A stretch of 64,000 nucleotides of DNA, from NCBI GenBank assembly GCA_019775845.1, contig JADQAV010000027.1, forward strand, positions 248,001 through 312,000, read 5' to 3'. Positions 34,201 through 44,701 of the stretch are shown here, piece after piece (the first letter of the stretch is position 1; each line of letters begins with the position of its first letter). The notes below the pieces were generated by a model. The model was not told the DNA's origin. It ran no database searches and worked only from the letters and a program-made list of their open reading frames with translations. Origin of the DNA: Myrmaecium sp. VS I D KN 1. Taxonomy: Eukaryota; Ascomycota; Dothideomycetes; Valsariales; Valsariaceae. Made by a program: the position numbers and the translations under genes.

Positions 34201-35534
34201 TGAGCGACCCTTACGTGGTGCTCGGCGATGAATACCAGAAGCGTCTGGCGAAAACTCGCGTCGTCTATGGTAGCCTGAATCCGCGCTGGGATGAGACCGT
34301 CGATATCACTACGCAAGGGCCTCTCAACATCATTGCAACGATATGGGACTGGGACACGCTCGGTGACCATGACTGCGTCGGACGCACGTCTCTCAAGCTC
34401 GATCCATCGCATTTCCGTGATTTCATGCCCAGGGAATACTGGCTTGACCTTGATACGCAAGGTCGACTGCTTCTGCGTGTCAGCATGGAAGGCGAGAGAG
34501 ATGACATCCAGTTTTACTTTGGCAAGGCTTTCAGAACCCTCAAGCGGACCGAAAGGGATATGACCCGACAGATCACGGACAAATTGTCGGCGTACATCCA
34601 CCACTGCCTTTCCCGGAGAGCGCTGAAGAGTCTCCTCAGCCGTGGCTTGTCCATCGCCTCGGTCTCGAGTTACTTCCAACGCAACCGTCCGCAGTCCGTC
34701 GTGCAGCCTGCTAACCCCGCAGACGTCAGCAACGCGCTCAAGCCACTCTTCGACTATTTCAACGACAACTTCGCTTTGATGAAAGAGACATTGACCGAAC
34801 CGGCCATGGTTATGGTCATGACCCGACTCTGGAAGGAAGTTTTGGCCACAATCGAATCATTACTCGTCCCACCGCTTTCGGACAAACTGTCTCAGCAGCG
34901 ACCACTTACCCAACAGGAGCTTGACATTGTCTTCAAGTGGTTGCAGGTAAGCACCCCTTCCATGATTGTCTTATAGATGTCTCCTGACCTGACTGCTCAG
35001 ATGCTCTTCGACTTTTTCCACGCCGTCGATGAGGAAACTGGCGTTCCTAACGGCGTCCCGCTCGACATCCTGAAGTCCCCTAAATATCACGACCTGCAAA
35101 ACCTCAACTTCTTCTACTTCGAATCCACCGAGAATCTGATCCGAACCTCGGAAGCCATGGCCTCGGCCACCGCCAACCGGCAGCAAGCAGAAGCCGCCCG
35201 CATGAACCGGCAGTCGGCACCCGCGGCCGTCGGCACGGGCGGCTACACGTCCCTGCTCGGCGTGCCCACCCGCCGACACAAGACCATCATGCTCTCCCGC
35301 AACCTGGGCACGATGCGCAAGGCGAAGGAGGAGAAGCGGAAGGAGGCGCAGGCGGAGCCCAACGACGACATCATCCTGCGCATCTTGCGCATGCGGCCGG
35401 AGGCGGAGCGGTACCTGAAGGATCGCAGCCGGCAGAAGGAGCGGTTGGCGGCCGCGGCCGCGGCGGAGATGATCGTCAAGCAGAGCTTGAATGCCCAGGC
35501 GGGCAGGATGATGGGGGCGTTGCCGATGCGTTGA
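31234..35534 (+). CDS. Munc13/UNC13-like protein with C2 domain (1365 aa)
   Basis: Five exons (31234-33194, 33243-33428, 33479-33947, 33999-34946, 35001-35534) join in frame to 1365 residues; introns are 48-54 bp. Residues about 20-870 form a long helical region with the N-terminal block VTIQEAYTYAVRAAYLAHLL and the MUN-type core of the fungal DUF810/UNC13 family. A C2 domain spans about 918-1035 (NYVFTIKIIEAEDLK to the EYWLDL strand). It keeps five aspartates (936, 942, 989, 991, 997) at the spacing used for calcium in synaptotagmin C2A. A second helical MUN part follows to about 1260, then a basic tail. Family members prime vesicle fusion; in fission yeast the relative Ync13 supports exocytosis and cell-wall integrity during cytokinesis. 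Role here by analogy: regulated secretion at the tip or septum. Confidence 0.93.
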
Positions 35535-36548
35535 TGGGGGCTTGATGAAAAGAAGCGTTTGCAGCGTCGTGGTTCTTACTCTTTCCTTACATGGGGCGGG
35601 GGAAGGTTGCTTTGCTTTCTTCCTGCTTCCCTCGCTTTTTCTCCTTCCCCGCACCTGGGACCCCCTTTACTCTACTTATTTTTCATCTCTCTCTTCTTTT
35701 TCTCTCTCCCTCTCTCTCTATATATCACGATATCCCATCCCCTTGTTTCCGTTCTGCCTCCGTCCTCTCCTGTCTTTGTTCGCTTTGCTTCGGTTCGCAA
35801 TTCGGCATTCGTTACCCCCCTTGCGTGTATTTTTTCGACGACGGCGTTTCTTCTTCTTCTTCTTCCCCTTGCTTTTTCCTTCTTACACTTTTCCTTTACC
35901 CCTGAGTGGAGGAATCGGAAGGCACCGGGGCGGTTTTTTCTTTGCTGGGCGATGGTGGATGGTAAGGGGAGGTACAGGTTGCACGGCCGTGCGTATATGT
36001 ATGTATATATTATATATGTCGTATAATGCATCTACTTATTTGACCCATCTTTATTTTTCATACCTTTATTCATCTTCCCTTTTCGATGGCGGATGCGTGC
36101 TACAAAGTAAAAAGAGGAACGTGCATCAAGACTTCTGCTTCGTCATATTTTTTTGTCATGTCTAGTTTTTGATCTCTAAGTCTTATATACAGCATTCTCT
36201 CTTCCTCTCTATCTTTCTCTACGTCTCTCTTTGGTATCATTGCGATGCGATGGAAAAGAAGAAAAAAGACATCCACCCAACCATAAACAAAAAACAAAAT
36301 GAAACACAAGGACCGCCAACCCTGCTATTGCATCTTTAATTTTTCCTTTTTCTTCGCGTCGCTTCGCGTGTGGTGGAGGATCTTTGGTCATCGTCATCGT
36401 CGTCATCATTGTCCTCTTCGTCTTTGTCTTCGTCTTCATCAAGCGCTTTCTTTACGCAGAGATGAAAAAACGCAATAAATGTTCAAAGCTCTGCTCCCGA
36501 CCTGCGATTCTTTTCTATTGTTTATGCTCATTTCTCCCTTCTTGTAAA
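35535..36548. other. Convergent 3' intergenic region
   Basis: This lies between the 3' ends of the Munc13-like gene (+) and the MFS transporter (-). It is T- and CT-rich (for example 35640-35720), with TATATA stretches near 36000. It probably holds both 3' untranslated regions. No gene is seen. Confidence 0.5.
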
Positions 36549-38786
36549 TCACAACGACTGCTTCCCCATGGTCTCGATGGGGAGGAGGATCATGGCGAGG
36601 CCGGCGGCGAAGAAGAGGGCGCCGCAGGCGTAGATGGGCGCGGACGGGTTGACGGAGCCGGCGTGGACGGCGACGAGGGGGGCGCAGAAGCCGGCGACGC
36701 GGTTGAGGAAGGAGGAGATGCCGGTGCCGGTGCCGCGGTTGGGGGCGGGAAAGACCTCGGGCGTGTAGGCGTACAGGACGCCGTACATGATGTTCTGGAA
36801 GAAGGCCTCGAGGCTGGAGAAGGCCAGCTGGGCGTCCGAGCCGGTCGAGGTCGTGAACAGGTAGACGAACACGCCCGTGATGAAGGTGCTGATCCACATC
36901 GTCCCCTTCCGGCCGATGTACTTGACGTTCACGGTGTAGCAGGCCAGGATGGAGCCCGGCACGCCGACGACGGAGGTGATGACGTAGTTGCGGTAGACGA
37001 TGTTCGTCGGCGTCGTCGTGTCCCCGCCCGCGTTCTCGAGGTACTGCGGCAGGAAGGCGTTGAAGAGCGGGTAGCCCATCCCGATGCACGCCCACATGAA
37101 CCAGAGCAGGACGGTGGAGACGGCGAGGCGGCGGGTGTTGAAGAGCGGGCCGATCCGGTGGGTGGAGAACTTGGACAGGGACCGCCTGACGATCTCGAGC
37201 GAGCTCAGCTTGGCGCCCGCGGCCACGTCCGGGTCGCCGCCGATCTGGTTGAGGATGTCCTCGGTGAGCCAGGTGGTGGTCTTGTTGTGGTAGGCGATCC
37301 CGTGCACGACGGCGACGGCCTCGCGCTGCCGGCCGCGGGAGAGGAGGAACTTGGGTGACTCGAAGAGGTGGAAGAGGAAGAAGCGGCAGAGGAACATGGA
37401 GAAGGTGATGGCGCCCAGCGTCAGGACGAAGTACCGCCAGCCCATGTTGTCGGCCCGGGTGCAGCCGTCGGCGGAGGCGCAGGAGAAGTTCGGGATGAAG
37501 GCCCAGGCGATCAGGGAGGAGATCAGCTGGCCGACCGGCCACCAGATGGAGAGCAAGGTCAGCAGGTTGGCCGAGGCGAACGGCAGGAACTCGAGGAAGA
37601 GCGCGCCGTCGACGGGGAGGTTGCCGCCCACGCCGAGGCCGACGCAGGCGAACAGCGCAGCCGTGCCCGTCCAGTTGGGGCCCCCGCCCGCGGCCAGACC
37701 GAACGCACCCGCGAGGAAAAGCGTCGTGTTGAACGCGAGCCGACGGCCGACCAGATCGGAGGCGATCCCCCAGAAACTCGCGCCGATGCAAAGGCCGATG
37801 AACAACGCCATCGTCGTGTACCGGATCGAGTTGCTGTCCACGTCGAACTCGTACTCCAGCGCCGGCAACGTCAGCGCCACACCTTGGAGCCACAGGCTAG
37901 GGGGGTCAGAATGTCAGCTTCCCGTCCGAGGTAGTAATCTATGTACGGTATGTACTGATGGGATGGAAATCAACTCACTTGTCCGCCAGCCAACCGAATC
38001 CACACAGGATGAAGAGTTCCCACTGATAGCGGCCCATGCCGATGTCCTGGATGGCCCGGTTGATGACCTTGGCCTTGCCTGTCATTCGCTCGTCTGTCAG
38101 CAAGCCTGATCTGGCAGTTCTCGTGGCAAGTGCGCGAACCAGGGGAAAGTGCGGGGTGGGGAGTGGGGTGGGAGTGAGAGGGGGATTGGAAGACGGGATT
38201 TGGGATGCAGCCAAACAAGGCAACTTCCACTTCCATCTTTCTCTCTCTCACTCCCCCCTCCCTCCGAACAGGCAAATATCAGCCGCGACAATACAATTCA
38301 GCCGATTTCTCCTCTTGTCGCTTGCCCTATTATGTTCTAGTTTTTTTTCTTCTCTTTTTCTTTGCGAAGATAACAAACGTATCCCGCACCGCCTCCATCA
38401 CGACCACCGCTCCGGATGAGAAAAGAGGGGAAAGGAAAGGGAAAAAGAAAGAAAAATATTGGCGTTACGCAAAATCAGCACGTACGATCATAAGCAGTGT
38501 CATGGCCACCAGTCGCCACGTCGGCCTCAACCTCCGCCCGGAGCGACTCGAGCGTCCACCCGGCGGTCGTGGTCGAGTGGACCGAGCCCGCCTCGACGCT
38601 GCCGGTCGAGGCCGCGTGCAGGTCGCTCTCCGTCTTCGACTCCGACTTGGTCACGACGGAGCCCCGGTGCGGCTCGGCCACTCCCGGCGAGGATGTCGAC
38701 GTCGTCGACGGCTGCAGCGGCACGAGCACGCCCGGGAAGTCGGCCGCGTCCCAGTTCTTGAACGGGTTCAGGACGAAGTATGGCAT
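36549..38786 (-). CDS. MFS transporter, SV2/metabolite-symporter type
   Basis: Three exons (38786-38486, 38078-37979, 37896-36549) give 582 residues; introns are 407 and 82 bp. About 100 cytosolic residues, Ser/Thr-rich with acidic patches, precede the fold. The conserved N-terminal motif AIQDIGMGRYQWELF introduces TM1; the loop DLVGRRLAF is MFS motif A; GLGVGGNLPVDGALF lies in TM4; YIGRKGTMW is the matching loop of the second half; and YTPEVFPAPNRGTGTG precedes TM11. About twelve membrane segments with a cytosolic mid-loop are expected. This subgroup resembles SV2-like and organic-ion transporters more than hexose carriers. The substrate cannot be read from sequence. Exon 1 joins exon 2 by a strong GTACGT donor and restores the conserved RKAKVINRAIQ lead-in; the long first intron lowers certainty there slightly. 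Confidence 0.9.
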
Positions 38787-40321
38787 GGTTGGCGTGTGTG
38801 GTCGTTTGTCGTCGTTGTTGTTGTCGCGTTGGGCTTGATCGTTTTCCGGAAATCGATCAATCGATGCCTGCGGCGCACAGCAGGTTTAGGGGGATGGAGT
38901 CGGACAGGTCGCTCGGGCTATGTTTCCTTTGCGGTGGTTCGGTTGCACTGGGCCTTTTCTCCTTGCTTCGGTCGTCTGTCGTCGATTGGCGCAATGGGGA
39001 TGGTCGGGAGGAGAGGAGAAGGGGGGTGATTGCTGCGATGGGCGCGATATCGAGGTGCTTCTGGATCGCAAAAGGCGACAAGTCACAAGCAAGTAAGGCT
39101 CACCCGGGATCCGGCTCGGTGCTTGCTGCGTTGGATTGAAGGCGGATGGATGTGTGTTGCTCTCGCTCGAGTCGTTTTCGGTCTCAAAGTCACAGCACTA
39201 ACACTGCATGCGAGCGTAAGGCGGCTTTGTCTTCTTTTTTGCTTTGGAAGATCCAAAGATGCTTCTGTTCCTATATCAAAAAGGTTGAGAGGGAGGATGT
39301 TGGAAGAGAGAAGCTGAAGCGGTGCGGGTGAGGGTGAGGGTGGGGAAAGGAAGGCTGAGACTGAGGCAGAGCTCAACGATCAGGTCCAAACCAGCCGTGG
39401 AAGAGACGAACAGAACAAGGTGAACGACCTTGAAGGTGAACAAGGACGTTGGTGAACCGGAAGGGACAGACAATTGTGCAAAGGGAGGAGGGTGGGAAGG
39501 GAAAGTGAAGACAGGCGGGCACGCCGGGGTTTATGAAAAGAGGTCGGATAGAGACAAGAGGCGCACAGCACCGTTTGCCATCGATCGATGGGTAGACCGT
39601 ATCCAGCACAAGTTCGCTCCGTCGCCGCACCATGCGCCGAGTACACTGCAGGACTCGCTTTCCGGTTCAGGGTTGAAAGAGCGAAAACCTTACCGAGCCG
39701 TAACTTTAGTAGTAGACAGGCCCACCCCGGGATCGAATGGGCGGTGGAGGATAGAAGGGATTACCTTACGGACTGACTGTAAGTTACCCTGCCACGGCGG
39801 GTCGGATTGGTTGAGAGAGGTGCGGATTAAGTCCGAGGAGGATGGAGTACCCATGATGGACCTACCTTGTCCCTCCGGCAGCTCACCTTCTCCTGCGACC
39901 TGAGTGGCTCTTCGGACTTCAGGGACGATGAGCTTGGGGCCCTGAATAGGGAGAGTCTTCTTGTACGGAGGATGCCGATCGATACGGTACGGAGGACATC
40001 CCTACGGCTGCCAAGCATCTGCCCATGCAACCGCCCCCGTCCAGTTCGGCTTGATGACGTCGGCAGGCGGAGCGAACCTACCGAAGCGAGGGGCACTGCG
40101 GCGGCGACGGGACCCTTGAGCCAATCTCTGTGCCTGTCCCTGTCGTCGTCCGACCGTGTGGCGGGGCTCTGTTAGCGCCGCAACTGACTAAAGTCAGGTA
40201 AAGTACCTCTAAAGGGGGGTACGACGTACCCGGTTGCCTGTTGCCCCCCTTCACCGGCGTAAGGAAAAGGTGTTACCTAGGTACTAGCGCAGGTACTCTG
40301 TAACTCTTCCCTGTCCATCTC
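38787..40321. other. Intergenic region upstream of the MFS gene
   Basis: This contains the MFS promoter (38787 onward, with GTT/GTC runs near 38800-38830), then unique sequence. Near 40180-40300 are small palindromes: GACTAAAGTC, a GGGTAC/GTACCC pair, and a CCTAGGTAC motif. Short frames here have no protein character. Confidence 0.5.
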
Positions 40322-40858
40322 GGACGAACCTAAGGAGCACCACACTTGCGGCTAGGGGGCACCACTGTGGGCCCACGCCTTCCCTGAACAGGCTGCGTCT
40401 TGCCTGAACAAGCTACCAAGGCCTCGGGAGGCTTTTCCTCAAAATACTCACGCAGACCCTCCCTCACGCAGCCCTCACCCTTCAAAGGCCCTTGGCACCT
40501 TCACGTAGGCTCCCTCGCAGGCTCCCACCACCCTCGCTCCCTCGCCGGCCTCCTCGCCGGCCCTCGCAGCCCCTCTCGCAGCCCCCAGTGCCCCCCTCGC
40601 AGGCCCTTACGCAGGCCCTCACGCGGGCCACCACGCAGGCCAACACGCAGGCCACCACGCAGGCTCTCATTCAAGGGGCCTTAATGCCTGCGAAAGGGCC
40701 TGCGCGAGGGCTGGCGAGGGAGCTTGTTGAGGGGCTGCGAGGGGGGCTGCGCTGGAGTTTGTTTGCGGGTGCAGGAGGAGAGGCTTCTAAAATGGGGAGG
40801 CCGGCGCGTCGGTGTGGTGCTCCCTAGCCAGCGGGTGTGGTGCTCCTTAGGTTCGTCC
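40322..40858. mobile_element. MITE-like inverted-repeat element, hAT-type 8 bp duplication
   Basis: A 537 bp element is bounded by inverted ends of about 44 bp (40322-40365 and 40814-40858). The first 24 bases of the two ends are identical (starting ggacgaacctaagga), and the rest differs by three transitions and one indel. It is flanked by a perfect 8 bp direct repeat, tccatctc, at 40314-40321 and 40859-40866, the target-duplication length of hAT (and P) elements. The inside has no transposase frame; it is built of degenerate, roughly 10 bp CACGCAGGCC/CCTCGCAGGC units plus inverted copies, so it can fold back on itself. It is best called a non-autonomous hAT-like MITE. The close match of its ends suggests a fairly recent insertion. 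Confidence 0.75.
40500..40720 (+). repeat. Degenerate tandem repeat inside the MITE
   Basis: Units such as CCTCGCAGGC, CCTCACGCGG and CACGCAGGCC repeat with small changes over about 200 bp, ending in an inverted copy (GCCTGCGAAAGGGCCTGCGC). The spacing is too short and irregular for CRISPR, and there are no cas genes. Confidence 0.7.
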
Positions 40859-40866
40859 TCCATCTC

Positions 40867-43861
40867 TCCCCGAGTATCAGTCTCCCTCCCTGCTGTGCCC
40901 GTCCCAACCAACATCGTATGATGGGACGACGAGCCTTGGGGGCCATGGATGGCCCGCTGCGAGCGAGGAACGGAGGTTTTGTTGAAGCGTTTCCGCTGCG
41001 TTTCGCGACCTTGCTTTTGTGAGTGGACGGCGGGGGCGACGGAGGAGGGAATACTCGATATCATGCTAACGGAAATGATTACTGCATGGTATCAATGATA
41101 GAGGCGAAACGAAAGATCCGTTCAAAAGTTACCGTCCTCGACCGTTCAGGTTCGTTTTTCCCGGCCACCCGGTCGTCCGCCGCGGACGCGAACTGGAAAC
41201 TTCAAGGCCCCTGTTGGCGAAGATAAGGATGAGATAAACTGACTTTTGCCTCTATCTCTGCAATGCTGCGCTCAGTATCTTATCTTTCACTGCCTGCCTG
41301 TTTGAGTGAGAGGAAGAGCAGGAGGGATGGTATGCATGAAAAGTGAAAAACCTTGAACGATATCGAACTTCTCGTCGGCCTCCCCCCTCAACCAAACAAC
41401 ATCGATTGACGGCAACAGAAGGCCCGTTTTCCCTCCCGTGCCCCTTCTTCCTTCACGTTATTCCGTTGCCGTGGACCGACCGGCGTCCCTGCGTCCGAGC
41501 ATTGACAGCCTCGCGTGCTCCGGGGAGGGGAGAGGATGACAGAGGCGGCTTCACGTCCAACCACGGTTTACGATGGTTCGCTAAACCAGCGGGGTGGAGA
41601 CGCAAGACGAGAGATGCGTGCGCCATGATGGGTGGGCGGGTGGGTGGGTGGGTGGGATGGGGCGATGGGTCGGTGGGGAAGAGGAGAAGGGGCTGCTTGT
41701 TGTGCCCGGTGTGGGGAGTAAAGATTTTGTGAGCGGCGCAGGTGGGAAAGAAGGTCATCATTCCTCCTTCGGCATGGTTGCTGGCTTGGCATTATCCTAG
41801 GCCTCAATCGGCAGGAATCACTGCTGGGCAAACGGGCCACTCCCTTCAACCTCATCGGTCCGTTTTCTTTTCAGCCAATCCTGTGTGGTTCTTTAGGAGC
41901 AGTAACGTATCCGAGCTCACGCTGAACAACATGACGAGCCGCGGGGCGGTGGGCAATCGAACGACCACCGCTAATTACCAGTAGTACTTCCACTTCCCAT
42001 GTTCGTAACGTAATTTTTTGCCTCGTCGGCTCACGCGACAGCAGCTGGAGAGTCATTGAAACCCATCTTCCAGCAAAGGGGGAAAGAACAATGGGGAAGT
42101 AGGAAAGAAAAGGAAATAAGAAAGATCAGAGTGTATACGAACCATACACCGGGAAAGACAGAAGAAAAAAAAAATCAAAAAAAATCAGGGTCCCTTCAAC
42201 TTCCCTCTCGTGCCTCCTCCGAACTGGCAGCCCGTTCCACCGCGCGTCATCCGGTCGGATCTCTCTCCGTTGCCGCCCAACCGACCGAAATAAGCGGTGA
42301 TTCCCGTAATCTATTCGGCACACGCTGGTACTCCGTCCTAACCATCTCTTCCACGCTCCTCATTGGTGTTGTTTTGATTTTCCGCACCCACAGCTTCTGC
42401 TTTTGCGCCGAGCGAGCGAACGAGCGAGCCTACCGGCCCCGCCCCGTCCATCCGTTGCCCCCATCGCCCATCGTCATTCTCACGCCGGAGCATTTCCGTT
42501 GCGTTGGCTTCACGATCGATCGATCAAAAAGAGAGAGAGGAAAAAAAGGTCGGAGTTTGGTTGGACCCACCGGCAAGAAGAGGTGAAGACCGCTGTGTTG
42601 TGTACGAGCGAGCGGCGGCGGTAATAGTACTACCAGCAGAGGAATTAATTATTCACCGGACTCGCGGGCTGAAAGCAAGACGGAATGAGAGGAGAGGGAG
42701 TGTGTATGAGTCCACACTGATTGACTGATTGCGATGGAGTCTACAAAGGAAAGTAAGCGCATTCAGCCATCTTCCAGTATCGATGTTCTCTCCCGCAGTT
42801 TCGCTACTATGCGGAAGGAAAAGGGAGGGAAGGAGGGAGGAAGGGAAAGAAGAAGCAGAATGGCAAGACGGACAGACATGTCAACAACCTCGCGCATTTC
42901 GGGGAACGGAAGTCACAGCAAGAAGCCGGCATGGAACAGCAAGCTGTACAGAATCTGGGTAGCAACGGGTTCGTCTTGTCATTTTGCGTCGACCAAGCTA
43001 TCCCATCCCTCTCCTTCTTCGATATGTCGAGCTTCGAGAAGGCTGAAGGGCTGAGTATTAACTCGTCTTGCATGCCGGTCCGCCCTCCTTGCGCATATCC
43101 ACCTCAACCCGCCCAATCCACTTTTCAGCACCAACTGCCTCCTCCTATTTTCCCTCTCTTCCCATCGCCACCCCTCCGTCATCGTCCTTTCTTCTTCCTC
43201 TTCTCCTTCTTCTTCACTTCCCATTTATTACAAAGATCCGCAAGGTCTTGCTTGTAAGCAAGTGCGATCGACTTGTCTGGGATCCCAGATCTCATCCCTT
43301 GCACAGCAAGACGTACTGTAAGTTGCAGAGGGATGACAAAGGAGGATCCAAAAGGAGAAGAGTCCGCCGCGTAGGATCCTCTCCTTTCCCAACGATCGAT
43401 GCCGGCCCCGCCAGACACAGAACCAGCTGTGCCCGCGGGATGGCTCGCTCGAAGGGGCGCGGAGGAGGCAACGGCGATGACTCCGCGAGGATTCCGATAT
43501 GCGTATGTCTGCGTGATGAGCACATGTGCTTAGCGTCCAACAGCAGTAAAACAAAATGAGCGTGGGTTCGTGAACACGACAACTCTCCGAAGCCAAAAAA
43601 CACAGACACCGCAAGCGGTGTCGCGTGTTTCTTTGGTAGGATTTCCCCAACTGCCAGCTTCTGGATTAGATCAATTCTCAGTCAAGAGATCGAACGACGA
43701 AAGGGGTGGTAAAGCCTCGAAGTATTAAAGGGCAGCGGCAGCGGCGGCGGCAGCAGCAAAGTAGCACGCGCAGTGCAGATGATCGCACCAGATCAGAGTG
43801 AAAAGGTGGCAAAGTGAGTTTATCCATCACCTTGGAGCGGCATGGACTGGTCTGGCATGAT
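40867..43861. other. 3.0 kb intergenic region with G-rich run
   Basis: This lies downstream of the MITE and upstream of the 3' end of the CBM48 gene. It contains seven GGG runs one base apart (41630-41656), purine runs near 42160-42185 and 42830-42860, and CT-rich stretches near 43140-43215. No frame here is convincing as a gene. Confidence 0.5.
41630..41656 (+). repeat. Perfect G-quadruplex-forming run
   Basis: Seven GGG tracts are separated by single bases, with a GGGG just beyond. This is a textbook G4-capable sequence on the plus strand. It is not next to a known start codon. Confidence 0.8.
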
Positions 43862-44701
43862 TTAAGAGCGCACAACGATGCCCTGGCGGCGGGTGGAGCG
43901 GCTGTTGTAGGCCTCGTCATCTGAGGAGGAGCAGTCGCTGCTGTCGTCGGAGTAGCCGCAGCGGACGCCGCCACAGTCGAGCTTGACGCGCTCGCCGGCG
44001 CGGGTGATGCCATAGCGCTCGCAGGTGCAGCAGCTGGACGTGGAAGACACGGACGACGGGGAGCTGCTGTTGGAGCTGCGGGAGGTGAGCGAGGGCACGT
44101 CCGAGTCGGCGTCGCTGTCGGAGAAATCGGTGTCGCTCTCCTCGAGGGTTGCTTGGCTGAAGCGGGAAGTAATGGCCTCCACGGTGGCAGGTGCGTACTG
44201 GCCGGCGACGATCTGGCGGACCTGGTTGGGCTTGACGGGCTTGGGAGAGACGATCTTGGACGGGGAAAGCGAGCGGCCCTTGGGGATGTCCTCCGACATG
44301 CGGCGAGAGTGGCGCTTGGTGGAGGCGGCGCTGGGAGCGACAGCAGACTTGCCGGCAGGAATGTCGAGGATGTTCAGCTTGCGACCGGTGGTGGGCTCGG
44401 TGGTGAATTCGCGGGCGGGGTCATGCGAGACGTGGTAGCCATCGATGATGTACTAAAGCTATATCAGTAAACCCGCGTTATGAGAGTGTAGCCGATATTG
44501 AAGACGCACGTAGTACCAGTAGCGCTGTCCCTGCTTGAGAGTGGCGCCCTGAAAGCGGAAGGTGCCCTTCCAGCCACCAGCCTTTGCCGCATCCTTCGAA
44601 AGCGGGAGCTGGCCGTTGTAGTTGTCCCAAGAGCCGAGGAGGTGGACCGTCTTGCAGTTGGCAGAGGTGCGGAGAGTGAAGTTAAGTTGAATAGCGGCCA
44701 T
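43862..44701 (-). CDS. CBM48/AMPK-type glycogen-binding domain protein (260 aa)
   Basis: Two exons (44701-44510 and 44452-43862) join in phase 0 to 260 residues across a 57 bp intron. The junction restores the family sequence YWYY-YIIDGYHVSHDP. Residues about 3-100 form an early-set/CBM48 domain with the HLLGSWDNY carbohydrate-contact strand and GYHVSHDP, as in AMPK-beta glycogen-binding modules. The rest is a Ser/Lys-rich linker, then an acidic Ser/Asp-rich stretch, then a Cys-rich patch (CCTCERYG, LDCGGVRCGY) and a second Ser/Asp run. There is no catalytic domain and no KIS/ASC AMPK-beta domain, so it is probably a glycogen- or glucan-binding adaptor. That role is inference. The start ATG lies three residues before the first strand. 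Confidence 0.88.

Noticed and set aside
40500-40720. Repeat array that might be taken for a CRISPR
   Set aside because: Units are about 10 bp, degenerate and without spacers, and they lie inside a transposon in a eukaryotic genome.
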